Assembly: GCF_040954645.1 (NCBI RefSeq)
Contig: NC_092808.1
Coordinates: 114,616,049 to 114,680,048, forward strand
Direction: 5' to 3'
Source: Diabrotica undecimpunctata
Lineage: Eukaryota > Arthropoda > Insecta > Coleoptera > Chrysomelidae
DNA: 64,000 nt
Shown here: one piece after another, positions 55,386 to 64,000 of the stretch
How positions within the stretch are numbered: the stretch's first letter is position 1
Layout of the letters: every line of letters begins with the position of its first letter
Made by a program: the position numbers and the translations under genes
The notes under the pieces: generated by a model
What the model was told of the DNA's origin: nothing
Seen by the model: the letters and a program-made list of their open reading frames with translations, nothing else
Databases searched by the model: none

Positions 55386-58300
55386 AGATTTTTATACCTT
55401 AATATATATAATTGTTGAAAACGATAGCAGGTAATTATGTTGCATCGCAAACTGCTACAGTAATAGTAAAATTTTTTGCACTTTTTATCGATTTCCACGT
55501 CAAAATCATAAAAAGAATCATAAACATCCATCTTCAAAGCTAAAAAATATTTGGATTACTTACATATTTAAAAATAATGTAACAATAATTCCATATTTTT
55601 AGTCTTAAAATAGAATAATGCAAATTTTGAACCTAATTACCTAATAAAGTATGTTATTCCCTTACGTACATTCATACTTAGACTAATATTAAAATACTTC
55701 ATGCGATAAAGAAGAATCAAAACAGCTAATTTATTAATAATAATTTTGTAACAGTTTTAAAACAGTAGATGGTAATATTTTATTATAAAAAATTTGTATT
55801 GCGATTTGTAATTATTGTAATTATTTTTAACACACTTTATGGGAATTAAATATTCTCTATACAGTGTAGCTATTGATGGTAAACTTTGGCAACATCCTAC
55901 TGACTGAATGTTCGTTTTAGAACCTGACAAAGAGCCCTCAGTACGTTGGTTGGAGGAGCGTAGCTGAAAAGACGGCGAGGGCATACCAACCCTATGACAC
56001 GATAGAATTTTAGCTGGAACACGAGCCAGAAATTTAGCTGGTGGAAAACGAGCAAAAACGAGGGAAAAGTCCGATCGATTACCTTCAGGAGAATATTTTG
56101 TATCAAAACTTCTAATTTAGGTAGTTTGAGTACAAAAGCGTTTTCAGCACAGAATATTTAATTTAGACATGTCGAAAAATTAATTTGTGCAAGACTTTTA
56201 GTACAAAATCTGCACAATTATATCATCAATTCGTTGTTAGAATCTTTTCCAAATGTAGTAAGTCAGCAAAGAATTAAAAACACTTTTTCTACTCATGCAA
56301 ATGTCAGTCTTGTAGTAAATGTGTGTATTTTTTAAACGTATCAGTTTTAGATTATTTTAAGTCGATGTTGGTAAAACTTTCAATGAGAGATCTTGAAATC
56401 TAGTTCAAACTAACAAAAATGAAAGCTTATTGCACATTGTTGTTGGGAATATATGGTTTTAGGTTTAAATAATTTTAAATAATATCCTTAAACATAATAT
56501 GTGGATATTATCCACTTTTTTAAATTTATCCAGATATGTGACTTCTTCAAGTATTTTCACGACCACTTCACAAAAAATTCTTCGTGCAAAAACTATAGTA
56601 CGCAGCTCGTTTAAGGGGCCTATTACGGACTTGTTCGAATTACAGCACTTACTTGTTTCGTTCGCTCATTAAAATTAAAAATTTATGACGGATTATTGTA
56701 CCCGTATTCGTATTTCGTACCTACTAAGTACGAGTAGAAATAAAGTACGTGTAGAAAATCAATCGTGTATTAGATTAGTATAGTCCAAAGATTTGATGTA
56801 ATATTTGTATTTAAAAATTAGGTGGTTGAAATGTCATTTTAAATAAAAGAAAAAGTTTAATAAAGAATGCTGATTCATTTTAACCTTCGGACGGACCAGC
56901 GGCATAAATTTGCTGCATGATTTACATCTTCCTTGTAAAATTTAACAGCCTGTGCTATGTGACTCAGGCATTAGGTATTGTCTTCGGTTTATTCCGTCTT
57001 GGTGTACATCATTATGAAGACAAATTTTGAGAAAGGACAACTTTTATGTTACTTTGTTTTTCATAATGCAACCAAGTAGACAATTGCTGTTGGGTACCTG
57101 GTCCTCAAACTTGTAAAATAACGTTAATCTTTAAGTGACAATATATTTTTTATAATATAAATGTTTATAAGAATTAATTTATATGTATCATTTTAAATTA
57201 CATAATTAATGAAATTGTTAACGCAAGCATGACAAGAAGAAATTAGAAATTATTATTATATTAAGGACCTAGCAGACAAGGTTTTGGAAAGAGATATTCA
57301 CTCGGAGAAAGAAGACTAGTACATAAACAAAAAACTCCCGACGAAGAAAAACAAATCTAGCTTAACGTGATAGTTGTCTTAACTGTTATAAAGAAAAAAT
57401 AAGATCACGCGCATCTATGAAACGTAAGAAATGCGATGCGTTCACTTGTAATCAAATTTATATTTATATACAAACTGTAGAAATTAAATGAAAAATTTTA
57501 CTTAAATTCAACTTAAATTTTGTCTAAAATTTAGTAAACTTAGTTAAAATATATATAGTTTTTATTTTATAACAAAATAAATAATTATACTGTTAAATAA
57601 TAAATAATGCGATCGTCCGAAAGTTAATGTCGTTTTTTACATTTCTCCTTGACATCATCAGATTTTGCATCCATTTTTATTTTTTCTGCCGATTGGTATC
57701 ACTGGTATCATAAATGAACATAAAGGTCAACTACCAATACATCAGAGATATGAAATACAGCCATCTCTACACAAAGCTAATGCAAAGTCACATCAAAAAT
57801 ACTCTTCAACAACATTATTCATTATTTAGACAGATTCAATCATAAAAACAAAAGAAACCGTGTCAGAATTAATAGAAATAAACATGAAAACAAATCAATC
57901 GAAGTATTTGATTCATAAAACACGAAATATTTATTAGTTCAAATGCGTAAAAACTTAACCAATGAATAAAAATATTGTACGAAAACAATAGAAATGTAGC
58001 GTCATTCGAAAAACATTGTAATGGCTTAAAAATACTACTCCACAATTACGTACAGATAAAGAATGTTATCAGTTTTTTTAAATGTTATGTTGCTTCACTC
58101 CAAATATTATGTAGGTGTTGATAATTTTTGCAAAAATAACAGTGTCCTTGTCAATGTGTTATATCTTATAACAATATTTTATCAGTACTTAACCTCAAAA
58201 CTGAAACAAATCCTTTCCTAGTCCACGTGAAAATTATTTCAATGTCACAATGTGAGTAATTTATTCAAGGTTCTAGTCAATTATTGTTATTAAATATATC

Positions 58301-58784
58301 TCCTGCATGATAGGAACAATAAAGTGTCGTCACCAAATGATGTATCTAAAAAATACGGTAATAGTGGTATTTTTAAAACAGTTTAGCGTATTATTGCTAA
58401 TGAAATCGTTATGCACATAGAGGAAATAAATTAAAAAAAAACTAATCAAGGCTCTTTATAACTTGTGTATGATTTAGGAAAATCATAAAATCATTTAAAA
58501 TGAGAAGCCTTCATAAACTCAAATAATAATGCTATATAGCAATACTTACTAAGCTTCAACATACAGTTCCTTAAAGGTTCTAAAATAAATATTTAATATA
58601 ACATCCTTAATTTTTAAAATATAGGTTACCTAATACCATCCCCTCTTTCTGAGCACACACATATAGCAATAGCAAAGAACTTAGTAATAACTTTAATATT
58701 AATGTTACAAATAATTGAGCCAGGATAACTGTTCTACAGAAAATCATATTTGTTTCTCATTACATGTCCAAGAGACATGTAATA
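55386..58784. other. Long stretch without recognised genes
   Basis: AT-rich throughout. About 55915-56050 is slightly GC-richer with two overlapping minus-strand frames (69 and 75 codons) but no known motif. Nothing else identified. Confidence 0.45.
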
Positions 58785-59505
58785 TTCTCTGCTCATATTC
58801 ATATTCTCTGCTCATTCTCTGATGTTATGTTAAGGTATTTGCAACCGCTTCATATTCACAGCCCTTCGTTGGACAAGAGGCTTTATTAGTTCGATGCCTA
58901 GCTCCTGGAAGAAAAGAACCCTTCTATAACGTTTCTTTATATTCCATTGTGGGTAATAAGTTATGGCTTATTACCCACATGGTTGTGGGTAATAAGCCCA
59001 TAATGGCTATCTTCGTGTAAATCTGCTCGAACTGTATTTCCTCGCCATTTGGTCTATTGTGTCGACTCCACCCTTGGTCGCATTATAGAATACATTTATA
59101 CAGACTTATACTTGGCATCGTTGCTCACCACGTCATCACCATGTTGTGTAGATAAGAAAATTAGTATTTTAGTGGGCTTTATTCTAGGGACATGTAATAG
59201 CAATCTGTAGTAACGTTGTGACCTGTATTCTTTATTGGTTCAACTAGACCCTTCACAATATATTTTGATCCTCTAGACTCTGGTACGTGCTTTCCACCTT
59301 TCCAGAATAAACCTCCATTTTTAGAACGTAACGATATTTACAATGTGCTAACATCAGGATGAGAATCCCATACTTTCCTGGTTTATCTTTCATGAAAACT
59401 TTAAAAGCACCTTCCTCCAAAGAGGGGGCAGCATCACATCAATTACGACATTCACTCCTGGAGTAAAGTATCTTAGGAATGTGTCGTTCAATAATTCAAA
59501 GATAT
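58785..59505 (-). pseudogene. piggyBac-like transposase pseudogene
   Basis: The minus strand shows in order FELLNDTFLRYFTPGVNVVI and DVMLPP (the YxPGxxVTIDEML block, with Glu to Val). Then come VFMKDKPGKYGILILMLAHC (the xxPKKPAKYGIKIWALCD block), EVYSGK, GHNVTTDCYYMSL, TKGGVDTIDQMARKYS and LQELGIELIKPLVQRR-like text. The block order and the TKGGVDxxDxM motif are diagnostic of piggyBac transposases. At least four frame changes and several stops. A GGTTGTGGGTAATAAG duplication sits at about 58945-58998. TTAA-flanked ends were not found. Confidence 0.85.
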
Positions 59506-59509
59506 TTCT

Positions 59510-59720
59510 AAGTGGTGCAAATTTATCTTTCTTGCGCCGGTTTTCCCTTGTCTCTCTTGTCTGTTTTCTGTGTCCTTATCTGTTTTCTGTGTGTATATTC
59601 ATAAAAATCTGAAGCTGTTCTGTATTTTCTGCTATGATCACTGTATCGTCTATATACCTTATGTTGTTTTATCACAATGCCCTTGATTCTTGGTCCACCG
59701 GACGTTCTTCTGGCGACAAT
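59510..59720 (-). mobile_element. LINE RT catalytic fragment
   Basis: The minus strand reads NNIRYIDDTVIIAENTEQLQ then IFMN: the NNIRYADDTVIIAExxxxLQ block with Ile for Ala and the DD pair present. It is preceded by SGGPRIKGI. Another reading frame gives a spurious 69-codon ORF. Confidence 0.65.
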
Positions 59721-59749
59721 CGGATTATACATTCAGCATACCTATTAAA

Positions 59750-59935
59750 AAGGAATTGAGGGTAGAACTCACCCTTGACGTACTCTCGTTCAATGTTTAC
59801 CAATTTTACTACATTTAAAAATATATGATCCAAATTTGTCAAATTGCAAAGATCACAAAGATTGGTCTCAAATATATTTACCTTGTTTAAATGGGTCCAG
59901 TAGTATGTCCAAACTACATCCAGCATATATGGTTA
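59750..59935 (-). mobile_element. LINE C-terminal CCHC-like fragment
   Basis: WTHLNKVNIFETNLCDLCNL then TNLDHIFLNVVKL: a C-x2-C-x6-H-x4-(C) pattern, with the last Cys replaced by Val, as in C-terminal regions of I/jockey/R1-like LINEs. It sits upstream (minus sense) of the RT piece, so the two come from different insertions. Confidence 0.5.
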
Positions 59936-60640
59936 TTATGGAACTTCTCGGGAATTTGTAGTTTAATCTAATAATAATTATTATTACAGCTTATTTTCTG
60001 TTACGTTTTATTTTTAAAAAATATAGTTATAAATTACATCAATATCGTAAATCCTTTAAAAATAAACCATTTGAAAGTCCTGAACTACAATTCTTTCGAA
60101 ACAACTACTGAGATAAAAAAGACAGTCTAATAAGAAATGTAAATTAATATAATCTAAATCCAATAAACTGACAAACAACAAAAAATTGCTATTTACAACA
60201 TCGCGTCGACCTACTCCAAATCCTTTGATGTGCTGCAGTAATAATTATATCAATTAACACGGTTTTTCGTATAACATTTGAATGATTACATTAACTAAAT
60301 GGGTTAGTTAAGCTTTAGTTCTGCAACATCGGCTGAGATGGCAGAAAAATTGTTTGGATCGACATCCACGTATTTTGTGTTCTATAAAATTATATACTGG
60401 AAAAACATTACTTTTATTTTTTAAATTTAGGTCAAAACTTGGTTTTCAGTCGATCTTACATTAACTCCTCTTATTTTTTCTGTTCCATATTCAGTATCTA
60501 TAATTGGTATTTATCTATTCACCCATCTACTCATCATCTGTGGTATATATTTATCTTCTTTTATTTAATCCATGGCATTCTATCCAATAATTTGATTTAT
60601 TTTGAACCAGGATTATTTTCTCTCCGCGATAGTGAGTGTA
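59936..60640. other. No feature recognised
   Basis: AT-rich, no motif. Confidence 0.45.
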
Positions 60641-60648
60641 ATAGGTAA

Positions 60649-62462
60649 TTGTTAATGTTTAATAATAGAGAAAAAGATAGAGAAGTGAAAAAACAAATAA
60701 CACAGCAAAAGAATGAAGAATGGTACAATGGAATAGGTACAAGAACTTCGGAGTCATGGAAAGTACTGAGAGGATTGAAACAAAACTCAAAAGAAAAAAT
60801 TAAATTGGGAAATATACAGGACAAAGAATGGAAGGACTACTACAAGGAACTATTAACAAAACAAAGACCACAATTCATTGGAAAAGAAAACAGGCGAAGA
60901 CGAAGCAGATTCCCACAACAAGAAATAGAAATAACAGATAGGGAAGTGAGAACGGCCATAAAAGCAATCAAAAATAAGAAATCACCGGGACCTGGAGGCA
61001 TCTCACCTGAGCTTATAAAATACGGATCAAAAAAATTACATAGGATGATACAATGGATATTTCAGAAAGCCATAAATGGAGAACAACTCCCAAAGGAATG
61101 GACGGCGGCATTTATGACATCTATATTTAAGAAAGGAGATAGAAAACGATGCGAAAACTACAGAGGAATAAGCGTAATATCATCAATAGGAAGATTATAT
61201 GGGAAGATACTGCGAGAAAAGATAGAGCAAGCGATAAAAGGCAAAATCGGGGAGGATCAGACAGGCTTCACGGCAGGAAGATCATGCATAGACCACATAT
61301 ACACACTGGAACAACTGTTAGAAAAGAAAAAAGCAAAAAATAGAGATATACACTTGGCATTTGTGGACCTGAAAAAGGCGTATGACTCTGTACCAAGGTC
61401 AGAACTATGGGAGGCAATGTACAAATTAGAAATACAGACGGAACTCATAGAAGCTACAAAAGCTATGTATAAAGAAAATAAAGTGTCCTTTAAAATAGGA
61501 ACAAGAATCATAGGAGACTCCACCACAACAAAAGGGCTCCTGCAGGGTTGTTCCACATCTCCAACCCTATTCAAAATATACTTAGAGAAAGCCTTGACTA
61601 CATGGAAAAGAAAATGCGAAGGCATGGGAGTACCGGTACGGAACGAATACCTATACACGTTAAGTTTTGCAGACGATCAAGTAGTGATTGCACAAGACCA
61701 AGACGACCTCAGCTACATGATGAAGAAACTACAAGAAGAATATACCAAGGCTGGCCTAGATATTAACCTCGCGAAAACAGAGTACCTATCTACAAGTGAA
61801 GAAGACATAGAAGATCTACAGATTGATGACAACGTAACAATCAAAGGAAAGGATAAATTCAAATACCTGGGGTTTATAATCACGAAAAAGGCAACAACGG
61901 AGGAAGAAATTACACAAAGATTAGGACAAACAAGAACAGCAATCCGATAACGTAACTCAGTATGGTGGGATAGACACCTAAATATGAAGACTAAAACGCA
62001 GATTTATAAAACATTAGTGCGAAGTATTATGACATATGGGGCTGAAAATTGGATCATAAACAAGAAAAACAGCAGTAAGATAGTAGCAACAGAGATGGAA
62101 TGCCTGCGAAGATGCTGCAGAGGAACAAGAATGGATAGGAGAAGTAATGACGAAATAAAGCAAAGGACATCAATAGAGGGACATACTAACATATATAGAA
62201 CAAAAAAGACTAAAGTGGTATGGACATGTAAGAAGAACTAGCGACAGCAGATGGATAAATAGAATAACCGAATGGAGCCCCATAGGAAGGATTAAAAGAG
62301 GACGACCCCGAAAATCCTGGTGGGATTTTCGGTGAATCCTCATGGGACGCCATGAGTAAGAGAGGACTAAACGATGGAGAATGGAACAACAGAGAGAGAT
62401 GGAAACGGTTGAGCGAGGGAAGGCAGTGAATACTGTAGAATCCCTAAATATATATATATAAT
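60649..62462 (+). mobile_element. Best-preserved LINE in the window, 5'-truncated
   Basis: A 433-codon frame (60649-61950) begins in the linker after the missing endonuclease (AIKAIKNKKSPGPGGISPEL at residues about 104-123). It holds the RT: FKKGDRKRCENYRGISVIS, TGFTAGRSCIDHIYTLEQLL, LAFVDLKKAYDSVPRSELWE (first Asp near residue 238), LLQGCSTSPTLFKIYLEKAL, and LSFADDQVVIAQD (DD at about 342-343). A TAA after TRTAIR ends the frame. The C-terminal region continues beyond it (IYKTLVRSIMTYGAENWI, MECLRRCCRG), with a 2-base deletion near 62178 relative to the copy at 5893-6446. It ends WWDFR and an ERWKRLSEGRQ tail. The 3' end is AATCCCTAAA plus a short (TA)n. RT core looks intact; the element cannot move by itself without endonuclease and C-terminus. 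Confidence 0.92.
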
Positions 62463-62789
62463 GTTTAATAATTGTAAGTAAAAAAAATCTCCATCTTAAC
62501 ACGTGCTTTACATGTGTTTTGCATATATTTCCATTTATAACAATAGACAGACTGAATATTCCATAATTATGCTCAGCAACATACATAAATTGCCACAAAA
62601 TTTTAAAACTGTCAGTGTCAGACACAAATGCGACGTATGTCCTAGCTTGTTTTGTTTTGAGACAATTTAATCAAAAAAAAAGAAGAATTGAGAAAGATAT
62701 GACATTTGCTGGTATTCCATCTGTAATTATAAATTGTGCTAATAATATATCTCAGAACAATCTCAGAATATTTGCTGTAGAATAATGGA

Positions 62790-63052
62790 AACGTAACCGG
62801 TAATAGAACAGGCATTACATGGAATCTACACAACCAGTTCGAGGTCTGAAATTCGCAGACGACACCTGTCCCTTAACATAGCATAGCAGCCACATGCAAA
62901 AAAAATCGACAAGCTTAATAAATATTCCAATACAATGGGCCTTAAAATAAATACATAAAAGTAGAAAGATTCATATACTTAGGATCAAACATGGAAAAAA
63001 GCGCACGCAGATCAACAACAATTAAAAAAAGTCAAAATAGTCAATAGTAGCA
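62790..63052 (+). mobile_element. LINE RT fragment of another family
   Basis: NRTGITWNLHNQFEGLKFAD-like coding (GLKFADDTCPLT) with DD intact, HMQKKIDKLNKYSNTMGLKI, then KVERFIYLGSNMEK by frame change. Matches the LEFADDICLLS...MQxKxxxLxxxxxxxGLxINxxKTK block of jockey/CR1-like elements. It is cut at its right end by a MITE. Confidence 0.7.
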
Positions 63053-63380
63053 TTAAGAGCGTGGGCGCAAAATTTCGGGTCAATGTTTTTTAAATACATT
63101 CATTTTTTTCGAATCCTGAGAAAACTAATAAGTATTTTTTGAAAAATTTAAATGCAGAATGAAATATTACATTATTATTGAGGGCCGAAAGTCCCTAAGA
63201 ATTTCGATAATGTTTATTTTAGTGAGTTACAGGGGCGAAAAAAATTAGGGGCGAAGAGAAAATTAAGTGTGATATTTAATTTATAATATCCCATTCAAAG
63301 AAAACTTTTTGTTTATTCTAAGGGACTTTCCGCCCTCCTTAATAATGTAATCTTTCATTCTGCGTTTAAATTTTTTAGGG
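63053..63380. mobile_element. Palindromic MITE, family 2, copy C, right end truncated
   Basis: Starts AGAGCGTGGGCGCAAAATTT at 63056 with TTA before it (63053-63055), as in copy A. It contains AAATGCAGAATGAA, both GGGACTTTC-type motifs and the beginning of the mirror arm (TCATTCTGCGTTTAAATTTT), then breaks off at about 63380. Confidence 0.88.
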
Positions 63381-63384
63381 TTGG

Positions 63385-63475
63385 CTATAACCACTGCAAA
63401 TTCGTCTCTATCTTCTGCTTTTCTTAAAACTTTGGGGTAAAAACCTCGTCGCTAGCCGCCTGCATAATTTGGATA
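63385..63475 (-). mobile_element. LINE 3'-terminal scrap
   Basis: The minus strand reads RKAEDRDEFAVVIANPK, resembling the RxAEDRxxFRxxVANL terminus of LINE proteins. Very short. It begins exactly where MITE copy C breaks off, so it may mark a replacement or recombination boundary. Confidence 0.45.
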
Positions 63476-64000
63476 TTACCAGCAGTTGAGTAAAAGCTTT
63501 CATAGAAATCAGTTGCAAAATCTCACAAGCCCATTAATTATTAAATCAATCATTAATAGTACTTAGTGTTTCCTAAAACTAGTGAAGTCTAGTGAAATAT
63601 CCCACAACACAGTGTTACCGGACAATACCGCCATTCGCTATCCATTGTACATAATATAAACATTACTTAATGTCTAGCTATAATCAGAAGTTGCTATTTA
63701 ATCCTAGAATTAAATTGTTGGCTAGGCTGGTGGTACTTCAGTTCTTCTCTCTAAGCCTTTTTATACCAATGACCTTTATATAATATTAAAATTTCCAAAA
63801 TTAGACATTTGGGATCCATTATTCTTCATCACTTCTCATTTTTCCTTCTATCTAGCAATGGTATTCTCAATATGTCTTTCCATGGTTCTTTGAAATTTCT
63901 ATATCTTATTTAAATTGTTTCTGGTATATGGTCTATGTCTAGATCTCTCATCTCAAGTACGATAAAATGTACTTAAAACAAGGGCTTTGAATATCTTCGT
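63476..64000. other. No firm feature
   Basis: AT-rich. On the minus strand about 63830-63930 gives QRTMERHIENTIAR, faintly like the QRAMERxMLGxxxxDxIR stretch of LINEs, too weak to call. Confidence 0.35.

Noticed and set aside
61257..61658. 133-codon minus-strand frame
   Set aside because: Antisense shadow of the LINE reverse transcriptase.
1..64000. CRISPR arrays, operons, phage or bacterial defence systems
   Set aside because: No direct-repeat/spacer arrays and no prokaryotic gene organisation; the content is eukaryotic.

Overview
The window looks like a piece of a large, AT-rich, repeat-choked insect nuclear genome. A beetle seems most likely, because the non-LTR retrotransposon, Tc1-like and Penelope-like repertoire resembles that of big coleopteran genomes; this assignment is inference. 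There are no operons, ribosome binding sites or other prokaryotic features. I recognise only one piece of host protein-coding sequence: a 151-bp exon on the minus strand at 15696-15846, with a good splice acceptor and donor. It encodes the N-terminus (SRVPSPPP ... VAENWCYTQ) of the SPOP/roadkill (rdx) cullin-3 adaptor and stops exactly where the MATH domain should begin in the next exon. I cannot find that MATH exon in the 15.7 kb downstream, so much of the window is probably intron of this gene.

Almost everything else is a graveyard of mobile elements. Non-LTR (LINE) fragments dominate, with more than twenty pieces on both strands. Most keep only the reverse-transcriptase core or the C-terminal tail, as expected of 5'-truncated copies. 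The best preserved is at 60649-62462, with a 433-codon open frame; a shorter copy of the same family is inverted at 5893-6446. Four degraded Penelope-like (GIY-YIG) remnants occur, one (33355-34462) split by a LINE with a clear 12-bp target duplication.

DNA transposons include three Tc1-like elements with both terminal inverted repeats (9639-11230, 28222-29749, 47969-49282), each with a transposase dead by stops and by loss of catalytic acidic residues. There are also fragments of Tc1/mariner (1-435, 14560-14860, 15010-15480, 23740-23960, 36985-37490, 39690-40080), hAT (25960-26240), piggyBac (58785-59505) and a Crypton-like tyrosine recombinase (11340-11660). Palindromic MITE-like elements occur as a family of two inverted 210-bp copies (11761, 32008) and a family of three roughly 390-bp copies (16781, 34690, 63056). 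Larger foldbacks lie at 12700-13485 and 52310-53070, and an inverted-arm repeat at 30570-31800.

Several insertions are nested, which gives a relative order: LINE into Penelope-like element, poly(A) retroelement into Tc1, MITE into LINE, and Tc1 into an older inverted-repeat element. Long (TA)n tracts punctuate the window, at least some as tails of RTE-like LINEs. The most interesting non-protein signal is a hammerhead-ribozyme-like core at 31847-31877, plus three looser sites with a small hairpin followed by GAAAC. There is no evidence that any mobile element here is intact, and no new multi-gene system is visible. The long stretches I could not assign are listed as such.
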